From Osmia lignaria lignaria (lineage: Eukaryota; Arthropoda; Insecta; Hymenoptera; Megachilidae), in NCBI RefSeq assembly GCF_051020975.1, contig NW_027478166.1:10665501-10729500 (forward strand): a stretch of 64,000 nucleotides of DNA, written 5' to 3'. Under the pieces are notes generated by a model. It saw only the letters and a list, made by a program, of their open reading frames with translations. It ran no database searches and had not been told where the DNA came from. The position numbers and the translations under genes were made by a program. Positions 50,526-63,077 of this stretch are shown piece by piece. Position 1 is the stretch's first letter. Every line of letters begins with the position of its first letter.

Positions 50526-53500
50526 GATCGGACGCGTAGTTCTCGAGATATATCAAGATATTTAAAAGTTCCGAAGCCGCACCAACATAATAGAGATACA
50601 GAAACACCGTGGCCCCTTTCGTTGAGATAACTCTGCACTAGTGCGAGCCGCAAATGCCACTTCCAGCTTAACTGTGCAGAAGAAGAACAACAAGAAGAAG
50701 AAATATCTCGAAATATGTCCGTCAGGCCCCTTCCCTTGAGATAAATCTGCAAATATCTCGGAAACGAAGCGAGCTATGGCAAAATGTTAAGAGACCTTTT
50801 TTGTAGAGAATTAAGTTTCCTACTTTTTATGTTCTATGATATTTTTTGATCAGATGCGTAGTTCTCGAGATATATCAAGATATTTAAAAGTTCCGAAGCC
50901 GCACCAACATAATAGAGATACAGAAACACCGTGGCCCCTTTCTTTGAGATAACTCTGCACTATTGCGAGCTGCAAATGCCACTTCCAGCTTAGCTGTGCA
51001 GAGGAAGAACAACAAGAAGAAGAAATATCTCGAAATATGTCCGTCAGGCCAGTTCCTTTGAGTTGAATCTGCAAATATCTCGGAAACGAAGCGAGCTATG
51101 GCAAAATGTTAAGAGACGTTTTTTGTAGAGAATTATGTTTCCTACAATTTACGTTCTATGATATTTTTTGATCAGAAGCGTAGTTTTCGAGATATATTGA
51201 GATATTTAAAAGTTCCGAAGACGCACCAACATAATAGAGATACAGAAACACCGTGGCCCCTTTCTTTGAGATATCTCTGCACTATTGCGAGCTGCAAATG
51301 CCACTTCCAGCTTAGCTGTGCAGAAGAAGAACAACAAGAAGAAGAAATATCTCGAAATATGTCCGTCAGGCCACTTCCCTTGAGATAAATCTGCAAATAT
51401 CTCGGAAACGAAGCGAGCTATGGCAAAATGTTAAGAGACCTTTTTTGTAGAGAATTAAGTTTCCTACTTTTTATGTTCGATGATATTTTTTGATCAGATG
51501 CGTAGTTCTCGAGATATATCAAGATATTTAAAAGTTCCGAAGCTGCACCAACATAATAGAGGTACAGAAACACCGTGGCCTCTTTCTTTGAGATAACTCT
51601 GCACTATTGCGAGCTGCAAATGCCACTTCGAGCTTGGCTGTGCAGAAGAAGAACAACAAGAAGAAGAAATATCTCGAAATATGTCCGTCAGGCCAGTTCC
51701 TTTGAGTTGAATCTGCAAATATCTCGGAAACGAAGCGAGCTATGGCAAAATGTTAAGAGACGTTTTTTGTAGAGAATTATGTTTCCTACAATTTATGTTC
51801 TATGATATTTTTTGATCAGAAGCGTAGTTTTCGAGATATATCGAGATATTTAAAAGTTCCGAAGCCGCACCAACATAATAGAGATACAGAAACACCGTGG
51901 CCCCTTTCTTTGAGATAACTCTGCACTAGTGCGAGCCGCAAATGCCACTTCCAGCTTAGCTGTGCAGAAGAAGAACAACAAGAAGAAGAAATATCTCGAA
52001 ATATGTCCGTCAGGCCCCTGCCCTTGAAATATATCTGCAAATATCTCGGAAACGAAGCGAGCTATGGCAAAATGTTAAGAAACCGTTTTTGTAGAGAATT
52101 AAGTTTCCTACTTTTTATGTTCTATGATATTTTTTGATCGGACGCGTAGTTCTCGAGATATATCAAGATATTTAAAAGTTCCGAAGCCGCACCAACATAA
52201 TAGAGATACAGAAACACCGTGGCCCCTTTCGTTGAGATAACTCTGCACTAGTGCGAGCCGCAAATGCCACTTCCAGCTTAACTGTGCAGAAGAAGAACAA
52301 CAAGAAGAAGAAATATCTCGAAATATGTCCGTCAGGCCCCTTCCCTTGAGATAAATCTGCAAATATCTCGGAAACGAAGCGAGCTATGGCAAAATGTTAA
52401 GAGACCTTTTTTGTAGAGAATTAAGTTTCCTACTTTTTATGTTCTATGATATTTTTTGATCAGATGCGTAGTTCTCGAGATATATCAAGATATTTAAAAG
52501 TTCCGAAGCCGCACCAACATAATAGAGATACAGAAACACCGTGGCCCCTTTCTTTGAGATAACTCTGCACTATTGCGAGCTGCAAATGCCACTTCCAGCT
52601 TAGCTGTGCAGAGGAAGAATAACAAGAAGAAGAAATATCTCGAAATATGTCCGTCAGGCCAGTTCCTTTGAGTTGAATCTGCAAATATCTCGGAAACGAA
52701 GCGAGCTATGGCAAAATGTTAAGAGACGTTTTTTGTAGAGAATTATGTTTCCTACAATTTATGTTCTATGATATTTTTTGATCAGAAGCGTAGTTTTCGA
52801 GATATATCGAGATATTTAAAAGTTCCGAAGCCGCACCAACATAATAGGGATACAGAAACACCGTGGCCCCTTTCTTTGAGATAACTCTGCACTAGTGCGA
52901 GCCGCAAATGCCACTTCCAGCTCAGCTGTGCAGAAGAAGAACAAGAAGAAGAAATATCTCGAAATATGTCCGACAGGCCCCTTCCCTTGAGATAAATCTG
53001 CAAATATCTCGGAAACGAAGCGAGCTATGGCGAAATGTTAAGAGACCGTTTTTGTAGAGAATTAAGTTTCCTACTTTTTATGTTCTATGATATTTTTTGA
53101 TCGGACGCGTAGTTCTCGAGATATATCAAGATATTTAAAAGTTCCGAAGCCGCACCAACATAATAGAGATACAGAAACACCGTGGCCCCTTTCGTTGAGA
53201 TAACTCTGCACTAGTGCGAGCCGCAAATGCCACTTCCAGCTTAACTGTGCAGAAGAAGAACAACAAGAAGAAGAAATATCTCGAAATATGTCCGTCAGGC
53301 CCCTTCCCTTGAGATAAATCTGCAAATATCTCGGAAACGAAGCGAGCTATGGCAAAATGTTAAGAGACCTTTTTTGTAGAGAATTAAGTTTCCTACTTTT
53401 TATGTTCTATGATATTTTTTGATCAGATGCGTAGTTCTCGAGATATATCAAGATATTTAAAAGTTCCGAAGCCGCACCAACATAATAGAGATACAGAAAC

Positions 53501-55352
53501 ACCGTGGCCCCTTTCTTTGAGATAACTCTGCACTATTGCGAGCTGCAAATGCCACTTCCAGCTTAGCTGTGCAGAGGAAGAACAACAAGAAGAAGAAATA
53601 TCTCGAAATATGTCCGTCAGGCCAGTTCCTTTGAGTTGAATCTGCAAATATCTCGGAAACGAAGCGAGCTATGGCAAAATGTTAAGAGACGTTTTTTGTA
53701 GAGAATTATGTTTCCTACAATTTACGTTCTATGATATTTTTTGATCAGAAGCGTAGTTTTCGAGATATATTGAGATATTTAAAAGTTCCGAAGACGCACC
53801 AACATAATAGAGATACAGAAACACCGTGGCCCCTTTCTTTGAGATATCTCTGCACTATTGCGAGCTGCAAATGCCACTTCCAGCTTAGCTGTGCAGAAGA
53901 AGAACAACAAGAAGAAGAAATATCTCGAAATATGTCCGTCAGGCCACTTCCCTTGAGATAAATCTGCAAATATCTCGGAAACGAAGCGAGCTATGGCAAA
54001 ATGTTAAGAGACCTTTTTTGTAGAGAATTAAGTTTCCTACTTTTTATGTTCGATGATATTTTTTGATCAGATGCGTAGTTCTCGAGATATATCAAGATAT
54101 TTAAAAGTTCCGAAGCTGCACCAACATAATAGAGGTACAGAAACACCGTGGCCTCTTTCTTTGAGATAACTCTGCACTATTGCGAGCTGCAAATGCCACT
54201 TCGAGCTTGGCTGTGCAGAAGAAGAACAACAAGAAGAAGAAATATCTCGAAATATGTCCGTCAGGCCAGTTCCTTTGAGTTGAATCTGCAAATATCTCGG
54301 AAACGAAGCGAGCTATGGCAAAATGTTAAGAGACGTTTTTTGTAGAGAATTATGTTTCCTACAATTTATGTTCTATGATATTTTTTGATCAGAAGCGTAG
54401 TTTTCGAGATATATCGAGATATTTAAAAGTTCCGAAGCCGCACCAACATAATAGAGATACAGAAACACCGTGGCCCCTTTCTTTGAGATAACTCTGCACT
54501 AGTGCGAGCCGCAAATGCCACTTCCAGCTTAGCTGTGCAGAAGAAGAACAACAAGAAGAAGAAATATCTCGAAATATGTCCGTCAGGCCCCTGCCCTTGA
54601 AATATATCTGCAAATATCTCGGAAACGAAGCGAGCTATGGCAAAATGTTAAGAAACCGTTTTTGTAGAGAATTAAGTTTCCTACTTTTTATGTTCTATGA
54701 TATTTTTTGATCGGACGCGTAGTTCTCGAGATATATCAAGATATTTAAAAGTTCCGAAGCCGCACCAACATAATAGAGATACAGAAACACCGTGGCCCCT
54801 TTCGTTGAGATAACTCTGCACTAGTGCGAGCCGCAAATGCCACTTCCAGCTTAACTGTGCAGAAGAAGAACAACAAGAAGAAGAAATATCTCGAAATATG
54901 TCCGTCAGGCCCCTTCCCTTGAGATAAATCTGCAAATATCTCGGAAACGAAGCGAGCTATGGCAAAATGTTAAGAGACCTTTTTTGTAGAGAATTAAGTT
55001 TCCTACTTTTTATGTTCTATGATATTTTTTGATCAGATGCGTAGTTCTCGAGATATATCAAGATATTTAAAAGTTCCGAAGCCGCACCAACATAATAGAG
55101 ATACAGAAACACCGTGGCCCCTTTCTTTGAGATAACTCTGCACTATTGCGAGCTGCAAATGCCACTTCCAGCTTAGCTGTGCAGAGGAAGAATAACAAGA
55201 AGAAGAAATATCTCGAAATATGTCCGTCAGGCCAGTTCCTTTGAGTTGAATCTGCAAATATCTCGGAAACGAAGCGAGCTATGGCAAAATGTTAAGAGAC
55301 GTTTTTTGTAGAGAATTATGTTTCCTACAATTTATGTTCTATGATATTTTTT
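50526..55352 (+). repeat. Eight-monomer tandem repeat of block B (50526-52779 and 53099-55352)
   Basis: The seven units of block B recur after one intervening chimeric monomer, at an offset of 2573 bp (eight monomers, one of them 319 bp). With the copy at 43770-46023, block B is present three times, each copy 2254 bp long. No diagnostic variant that I checked differs in order between copies. Confidence 0.9.
52780..53098 (+). repeat. Chimeric 319-bp monomer at the breakpoint between block B copies
   Basis: The left half (ttttcgagatatatcgag, taatagggatac) matches the units at 46024 and 55353. The right half (agctcagctg, the AAC triplet deletion, cgacagg, ggcgaaatg and agaccgttttt) matches those at 43451 and 50207. 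The 46024-type unit normally follows block B and the 43451-type unit normally precedes it. The junction is therefore exactly where a misaligned exchange between two block B copies would join them. The crossover lies between about 52852 and 52922. Confidence 0.88.
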
Positions 55353-58300
55353 GATCAGAAGCGTAGTTTTCGAGATATATCGAGATATTTAAAAGTTCCG
55401 AAGCCGCACCAACATAATAGGGATACAGAAACACCGTGGCCCCTTTCTTTGAGATAACTCTGCACTAGTGCGAGCCGCAAATGCCACTTCCAGCTTAGCT
55501 GTGCAGAAGAAGAACAACAAGAAGAAGAAATATCTCGAAATATGTCCGTCAGGCCCCTTCCCTTGAGATAAATCTGCAAATATCTCGGAAACGAAGCGAG
55601 CTATGGCAAAATGTTAAGAGACGTTTTTTGTAGAGAATTATATTTGCTACAATTTATGTTCTATGATATTTTTTGATCAGAAGCGTAGTTTTCGCGATAT
55701 ATCGAGATATTTAAAAGTTCCGAAGCCGCACCAACATAATAGAGATACAGAAACACCGTGGCCCCTTTCTTTGAGATAACTCTGCACTAGTGCGAGCCGC
55801 AAATGCCACTTCCAGCTTAGCTGTGCAGAAGAAGAACAAGAAGAAGAAATATCTCGAAATATGTCCGACAGGCCCCTTCCCTTGAGATAAATCTGCAAAT
55901 ATCTCGGAAACGAAGCGAGCTATGGCGAAATGTTAAGAGACCTTTTTTGTAGAGAATTAAGTTTCCTACTTTTTATCTTCTATGATATTTTGTGATCAGA
56001 TGCGTAGTTCTCGAGATATATCAAGATATTTAAAAGTTCCGAAGCCGCACCAACATAATAGAGATACAGAAACACCGTGGCCCCTCTCTTTGAGATAACT
56101 CTGCACTATTGCGAGCTGCAAATGCCACTTCCAGCTTAGCTGTGCAGAAGAAGAACAACAAGAAGAAGAAACATCTCGAAATATGTCCGTCAGGCCCCTT
56201 CCCTTGAGATAAATCTGCAAATATCTCGGAAACGAAGCGAGCTATGGCAAAATGTTTAGAGACCTTTCTTGTAGAGAATTAAGTTTCCTACTTTTTATGT
56301 AGTATGATATTTTTTGATCAGATGCGTAGTTCTCGAGATATATCAAGATATTTAAAAGTTCCGAAGCCGCACCAACATAATAGAGATACAGAAACACCGT
56401 GGCCCCTTTCTTTGAGATAACTCTGCACTATTGCGCGCGGCAAATGCCACTTCCAGCTTAGCTGTGCAGAAGAAGAACAACAAGAAGAAGAAATATCTCG
56501 AAATATGTCCGTCAGGCCCCTTCCCATGAGATAAATCTGCAAATATCTCGGAAACGAAGCGAGCTATGGCAAAATGTTAAGAGACCTTTTTTGTAGAGAA
56601 TTAAGTTTCCTACTTTTTATGTTCGATGATATTTTTTGATCAGATGCGTAGTTCTCGAGATATATCAAGATATTTAAAAGTTCCGAAGCCGCACCAACAT
56701 AATAGAGATACAGAAACACCGTGGCCCCTTTCTTTGAGATATCTCTGCACTATTGCGAGCTGCAAATGCCACTTCCAGCTTAGCTGTGCAGAAGATGAAC
56801 AACAAGAAGAAGAAATATCTCGAAATATGTCCGTGAGGCCCCTTCCCTTGAGATAAATCTGCAAATATCTCGGAAACCAAGCGAGCTATGGCAAAATGTT
56901 AAGAGACCTTATTTGTAGAGAATTAAGTTTCCTACTTTTTATGTTCTATGATATTTTTAGATCAGATGCGTAGTTCTCGAGATATATCAAGATATTTAAA
57001 AGTTCCGAAACCGCACCAACATAATAGAGATACAGAAACACCGTGGCCCCTTTCTTTGAAATAACTCTGCACTATTGCGAGCTGGAAATGCCACTTCCAG
57101 TTTAGCTGTGCAGAAGAAGAACAACAAGAAGAAGAAATATCTCGGAATATGTTCGTTAGGCCCCTTCCCTTGAGGTAAATCTGCAAATATCTCGGAAACG
57201 AAGCGAGCTATGGCAAAATGTTAAGAGACCTTTTTTGTAGAGAATTATGTTTCCTACAATTTAGGTTCTATGATATTTTTTGATCAGAAGCGTAGTTTTC
57301 GAGATATATCGAGATATTTAAAAGTTCCGAAGCCGCACCAACATAATAGAGATACAGAAACACCGTGGCCCCTTTCTTTGAGATAACTCTGCACCATTGC
57401 GAGCTGCAAATGCCACTTCCAGCTTAGCTGTGCAGAGCAAGAACAACAAGAAGAAGAAATATCTCGAAATATGTCCGTCAGGCCAGTTCCTTTGAGCTGA
57501 ATCTGCAAATATCTCGGAAACGAAGCGAGCTATGGCAAAATGTTAAGAGACGTTTTTTGTAGAGAATTATGTTTCCTACAATTTATGTTCTATGATATTT
57601 TTTGATCAGAAGCGTAGTTTTCGAGATATATCGAGATACTTAAAAGTTCCGAAGCCGCACCAACATAATAGAGATACAGAAACACCGTGGCCCCTTTCTT
57701 TGAGATAACTGTGCACTAGTGCGAGCCGCAAATGCCACTTCCAGCTTAGCTGTGCAGAAGAAGAACAACAAGAAGAAGAAATATCTCGAAATATGTCCGT
57801 CAGGCCCCTTCCCTTGAGATAAATCTGCAAATATCTCGGAAACGAAGCGAGCTATGGCAAAATGTTAAGAGACCTTTTTTGTAGAGAATTAAGTTTCCTA
57901 CTTTTTATCTTCTATGATATTTTTTGATCAGATGCGTAGTTCTCGAGATATATCAAGATATTTAAAAGTTCCGAAGCCGCACCAACATAATAGAGATACA
58001 GAAACACCGTGGCCCCTTTCTTTGAAATAACTCTGCACTATTGCGAGCTGGAAATGCCACTTCCAGTTTAGCTGTGCAGAAGAAGAACAACAAGAAGAAG
58101 AAATATCTCGAAATATGTCCGTCAGGCCACTTCCCTTGAGATAAATCTGCAAATATCTCGGAAACGAAGCGAGCTATGGCAAAATGTTAAGAGACCTTTT
58201 TTGTAGAGAATTAAGTTTCCTACTTTTTATGTTCGATGATATTTTTTGATCAGATGCGTAGTTCTCGAGATATATCAAGATATTTAAAAGTTCCGAAGCT

Positions 58301-58569
58301 GCACCAACATAATAGAGGTACAGAAACACCGTGGCCTCTTTCTTTGAGATAACTCTGCACTATTGCGAGCTGCAAATGCCACTTCGAGCTTAGCTGTGCA
58401 GAAGAAGAACAACAAGAAGAAGAAATATCTCGAAATATGTCCGTCAGACCCCTTCCCTTGAGATGAATCTGCAAATATCTCGGAAACGAAGCGAGCTATG
58501 GCAAAATGTTAAGAGACCTTTTTTGTAGAGAATAATGTTTCCTACAATTTACGTTCTATGATATTTTTT
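53099..58569 (+). repeat. Second copy of blocks B-C, duplicating 43770-49240
   Basis: The seventeen monomers of 43770-49240 recur at an offset of 9329 bp (29 monomers, three of them 319 bp). Both copies are 5471 bp. Paired rare marks include tatatttgctac (46311/55640), cattgcgcgcggc (47101/56430), agaagatgaac (47463/56792), gttcgttagg (47822/57151), tttaggttctatg (47931/57260) and tgcaccattgcg (48062/57391). One seen difference is tatcgggatac at 48301 against tatcgagatac at 57630. Confidence 0.92.
55675..55993 (+). repeat. 319-bp monomer, AAC triplet lost (sixth of six)
   Basis: It has the same marks as 46346 and is the second unit of the second block C. The fifth copy is the chimera at 52780. 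Confidence 0.9.
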
Positions 58570-58891
58570 GATCAGAAGCGTAGTTTTCGAGATATATCGA
58601 GATATTTAAAAGTTCCGAAGACGCACCAACATAATAGAGATACAGAAACACCGTGGCCCCTTTCTTTGAGATATCTCTGCACTATTGCGAGCTGCAAATG
58701 CCACTTCCAGCTTAGCTGTGCAGAAGAAGAACAACAAGAAGAAGAAATATCTCGAAATATGTCCGTCAGGCCACTTCCCTTGAGATAAATCTGCAAATAT
58801 CTCGGAAACGAAGCGAGCTATGGCAAAATGTTAAGAGACCTTTTTTGTAGAGAATTAAGTTTCCTACTTTTTATGTTCTATGATATTTTTT
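58570..58891 (+). repeat. Chimeric monomer ending the B-C copy
   Basis: The left part (ttttcgagatatatcgag, gaagacgcacc) matches the unit at 49241, which follows block C in the first copy. The centre and right (gagatatctctgcactattgc, ggccacttccc) match the block B units at 44414, 51170 and 53743. Its tail leads into a gatcagacgcg unit that matches neither context exactly. It marks the right boundary of the nested HOR zone. Confidence 0.78.
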
Positions 58892-60823
58892 GATCAGACG
58901 CGTAGTTCTCGAGATATATCAAGATATTTAAAAGTTCCGAAGCCGCACCAACATAATAGAGATACAGAAACACCGTGGCCCCTTTCGTTGAGATAACTCT
59001 GCACTAGTGCGAGCCGCAAATGCCACTTCCAGCTTAGCTGTGCAGAAGAAGAACAACAAGAAGAAGAAATATCTCGAAATATGTCCGTCAGGCCAGTTCC
59101 TTTGAGCTGAATCTGCAAATATCTCGGAAACGAAGCGAGCTATGGCAAAATGTTAAGAGACGTTTTTTGTAGAGAATTATGTTTTCTACAATTTATGTTC
59201 TATGATATTTTTTGATCAGAAGCGTAGTTTTCGAAATATATCGAGATATTTAAAAGTTCCGAAGCCGCACCAAAATGATAGAGATACAGAAACACCGTGG
59301 CCCCTTTCTTTGAGATAACTCTGCACTAGTGCGAGCCGCAAATGCCACTTCCAGCTTAGCTGTGCAGAAGAAGAACAACAAGAAGAAGAAATATCTCGAA
59401 ATATGTCCGTCAGGCCCCTTCCCTTGAGATAAATCTGCAAATATCTCGGAAACGAAGCGAGCTATGGCAAAATGTTAAGAGACCTTTTTTGTAGAGAATT
59501 AAGTTTCCTACTTTTTATGTTCTATGATATTTTTTGATCAGATGCGTAGTTCTCGAGATATATCAAGATATTTAAAAGTTCCGAAGCCGCACCAACATAA
59601 TAGAGATACAGAAACACCGTGGCCCCTTTCTTTGAGATAACTCTGCACTGTTGCGAGCCGTAAATGCCACTTCCAGCTTAGCTGTGCAGAAGAAGAACAA
59701 CAAGAAGAAGAAATATCTCGAAATATGTCCGTCAGGCCCCTTCCCTTGAGATATATCTGCACATATCTCGGAAACGAAGCGAGCTATGGCAAAATGTTAA
59801 GAGACGTTTTTTGTAGAGAATTATGTTTCCTACAATTAATGTTCTATGATATTTTTTGATCAGAAGCGTAGTTTTCGAGATATATCGAGATATTTAAAAG
59901 TTCCGAAGCCGCACCAACATAATAGGGATACAGAAACACCGTGGCCCCTTTCTTTGAGATAACTCTGCACTAGTGCGAGCCGCAAATGCCACTTCCAGCT
60001 TAGCTGTGCAGAAGAAGAACAACAAGAAGAAGAAATATCTCGAAAAATGTCCGTCAGGCCCCTTCCCTTGAGATAAATCTGCAAATATCTCGGAAACCAA
60101 GCGAGCTATGGCAAAATGTTAAGAGACCTTTTTTGTAGAGAATTATGTTTTCTACAATTTATGTTCTATGATATTTTTTGATCAGAAGCGTAGTTTTCGA
60201 GATATATCGAGATATTTAAAAGTTCCGAAGCCGCACCAACATAATAGAGATACAGAAACACCGTGGCCCCTTTCTTTGAGATAACTCTGCACTAGTGCGA
60301 GCTGCAAATGCCACTTCCAGCTTAGCTGTGCAGAAGAAGAACAACAAGAAGAAGAAATATCTCGAAATATGTCCGTCAGGCCCCTTCCCTTGAGATAAAT
60401 CTGCAAATATCTCGGAAACGAAGCGAGCTATGGCAAAATGTTAAGAGACCTTTTTTGTAGAGAATTAAGTTTCCTACTTTTTATGTTCTATGATATTTTT
60501 TGATCAGATGCGTAGTTCTCGAGATATATCAAGATATTTAAAAGTTCCGAAGCCGCACCAACATAATAGAGATACAGAAACACCGTGGCCCCTTTCTTTG
60601 AGATAACTCTGCACTAGTGCGAGCCGCAAATGCCACTTCCAGCTTAGCTGTGCAGAAGAAGAACAACAAGAAGAAGAAATATCTCGAAATATGTCCGACA
60701 GGCCCCTTCCCTTGAGATAAATCTGCAAATATCTCGGAAACGAAGCGAGCTATGGCGAAATGTTAAGAGACCTTTTTTGTAGAGAATTAAGTTTCCTACT
60801 TTTTATCTTCTATGATATTTTTT

Positions 60824-61145
60824 GATCAGATGCGTAGTTCTCGAAATATATCAAGATATTTAAAAGTTCCGAAGCCGCACCAACATAATAGAGATACAGA
60901 AACACGGTGGCCCCTCTCTTTGAGATAACTCTGCACTATTGCGAGCTGCAAAAGCCACTTCCAGCTTAGCTGTGCAGAAGAAGAACAACAAGAAGAAGAA
61001 ATATCTCAAAATATGTCCGTCAGGCCAGTTCCTTTGAGCTGAATCTGCAAATATCTCGGAAACGAAGCGAGCTATGGCAAAATGTTAAGAGACGTTTTTT
61101 GTAGAGAATTATGTTTCCTACAATTTATGTTCTATGATATTTTTT
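60824..61145 (+). repeat. Monomer with stop in the minus-strand frame
   Basis: The unit reads atatctcaaaatatg, which gives TGA on the minus strand at 61006-61008. It also has aacacggtgg and ctgcaaaagcc as private changes and a ggccagttcctttgagctg right end. It is one of about five copies whose frame is broken. Confidence 0.85.
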
Positions 61146-62433
61146 GATCAGAAGCGTAGTTTTCGAGATATATCGAGATATTTAAAAGTTCCGAAGCCGC
61201 ACCAACATAATAGAGATACAGAAACACCGTGGCCCCTTTCTTTGAGATAACTCTGCACTAGTGCGAGCCGCAAATGCCACTTCCAGCTTAGCTGTGCAGA
61301 AGAAGAACAACAAGAAGATGAAATATCTCGAAATATGTCCGTCAGGCCCCTTCCCTTGAGATAAATCTGCAAATATCTCGGAAACGAAGCGAGCTATGGC
61401 AAAATGTTAAGAGACCTTTTTTGTAGAGAATTAAGTTTCCTACTTTTTATCTTCTATGATATTTTTTGATCAGATGCGTAGTTCTCGAGATATATCAAGA
61501 TATTTAAAAGTTCCGAAGCCGCACCAACATAATAGAGATACAGAAACACCGTGGCCCCTCTCTTTGAGATAACTCTGCACTATTGCGAGCTGCAAATGCC
61601 ACTTCCAGCTTAGCTGTGCAGAGGAAGAACAACAAGAAGAAGAAATATCTCGAAATACGTCCGTCAGGCCTCTTCCCTTGAGATAAATCTGCAAATATCT
61701 CGGAAACGAAGCGGGCTATGGCAAAATGTTTAGAGACCTTTCTTGTAGAGAATTAAGTTTCCTACTTTTTATGTAGTATGATATTTTTAGATCAGATGCG
61801 TAGTTCTCGAGATATATCAAGATATTTAAAAGTTCCGAAGTCGCACCAACATAATAGAGATACAGAAACACCGTGGCCCCTTTCTTTGAGATAACTCTGC
61901 ACTATTGCGAGCTGCAAATGCCACTTCCAGCTTAGCTGTGCAGAAGAAGAACAACAAGAAGAAGAAATATCTCGAAATATGTCCGTCAGGCCCCTTCCCT
62001 TGTGATAAATCTGCAAATATCTCGGAAACGAAGCGAGCTATGGCAAAATGTTAAGCGACTTTATTTGTAGAGAATTAAGTTTCCTACTTTTTACGTTCTA
62101 TGACATTTTTTAATCAGATGCGTAGTTTTCGAGATATATCAAGATATTTAAAAGTTCCGAAGCCGCACCAACATAATAGAGATACAGAAACACCGTGGCC
62201 CCTTTCTTTGAGATAACTCTGCACTATTGCGCGCTGCAAATGCCACTTCCAGCTTGGCTGTGCAGAAGAAGAACAACAAGAAGAAGAAATATCTGGAAAT
62301 ATGTCCGTCAGGCCCCTTCCCTTGAGATAAATCTGCAAATATCTCGGAAACGAAGCGAGCTATGGCAAAATGTTAAGAGACCTTATTTGTAGAGAATTAA
62401 GTTTCCTACTTTTTATGTTCTACGATATTTTTT

Positions 62434-63077
62434 GATCAGATGCGTAGTTCTCGAGATATATCAAGATATTTAAAAGTTCCGAAGCCGCACCAACATAATA
62501 GAGATACAGAAACACCGTGGCCCCTTTCTTTCAGATAACTCTGCACTATTGCGAGCTGGAAATGCCACTTCCAGTTTAGCTGTGCAGAAGAAGAACAACA
62601 AGAAGAAGAAATATCTCGAAATATGTCCGTCAGGCCCCCTCCCTTGAGATAAATCTGCATATATCTCGGAAACGAAGCGAGCTATGGCAAAATGTTAAGA
62701 GACCTTATTTGTGGAGAATTAAGTTTCCTACTTTTTATGTTCTATGATATTATTTGATCAGATGCGTAGTTCTCGAGATATATCAAGATATTTAAAAGTT
62801 CCGAAGCCGCACCAACATAATAGAGATACAGAAACACCGTGGCCCCTTTCTTTCAGATAACTCTGCACTATTGCGAGCTGGAAATGCCACTTCCAGTTTA
62901 GCTGTGCAGAAGAAGAACAACAAGAAGAAGAAATATCTCGAAATATGTCCGTCAGGCCCCCTCCCTTGAGATAAATCTGCATATATCTCGGAAACGAAGC
63001 GAGCTATGGCAAAATGTTGAGAGACCTTTTTTGTAGAGAATTAAGTTTTCTACTTTTTATGTTCTATGATATTTTTT
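62434..63077 (+). repeat. Recent single-monomer duplication (62434-62755 and 62756-63077)
   Basis: Two adjacent units share tttcagataac, ctggaaatg with ccagttta, a ggccccctccc right end and the rare ctgcatatatctcgg. They differ mainly in their tails (gaccttatttgtgg against gacctttttt with ttgagagacc). This is the clearest one-unit tandem duplication in the window. Confidence 0.85.

Larger units (their letters stand above)
42485..52779 (+). repeat. 21-monomer HOR (blocks A-B-C) with a second, partial copy
   Basis: Block A is 42485-43769 (four units), block B is 43770-46023 (seven units) and block C is 46024-49240 (ten units). Together they make 6756 bp (21 monomers, two of them 319 bp). At 49241 the order starts again: A at 49241-50525 and B at 50526-52779. 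Diagnostic marks include gatcggacgcg with tttcgttgag and gcttaactg (C-class units, twice in B), tattgagatat with gaagacgcacc, gaagctgcacc with agaggtacag and cttcgagcttgg, and agaataacaag. The second copy leaves the pattern inside the chimeric unit at 52780, before block C. Confidence 0.9.
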
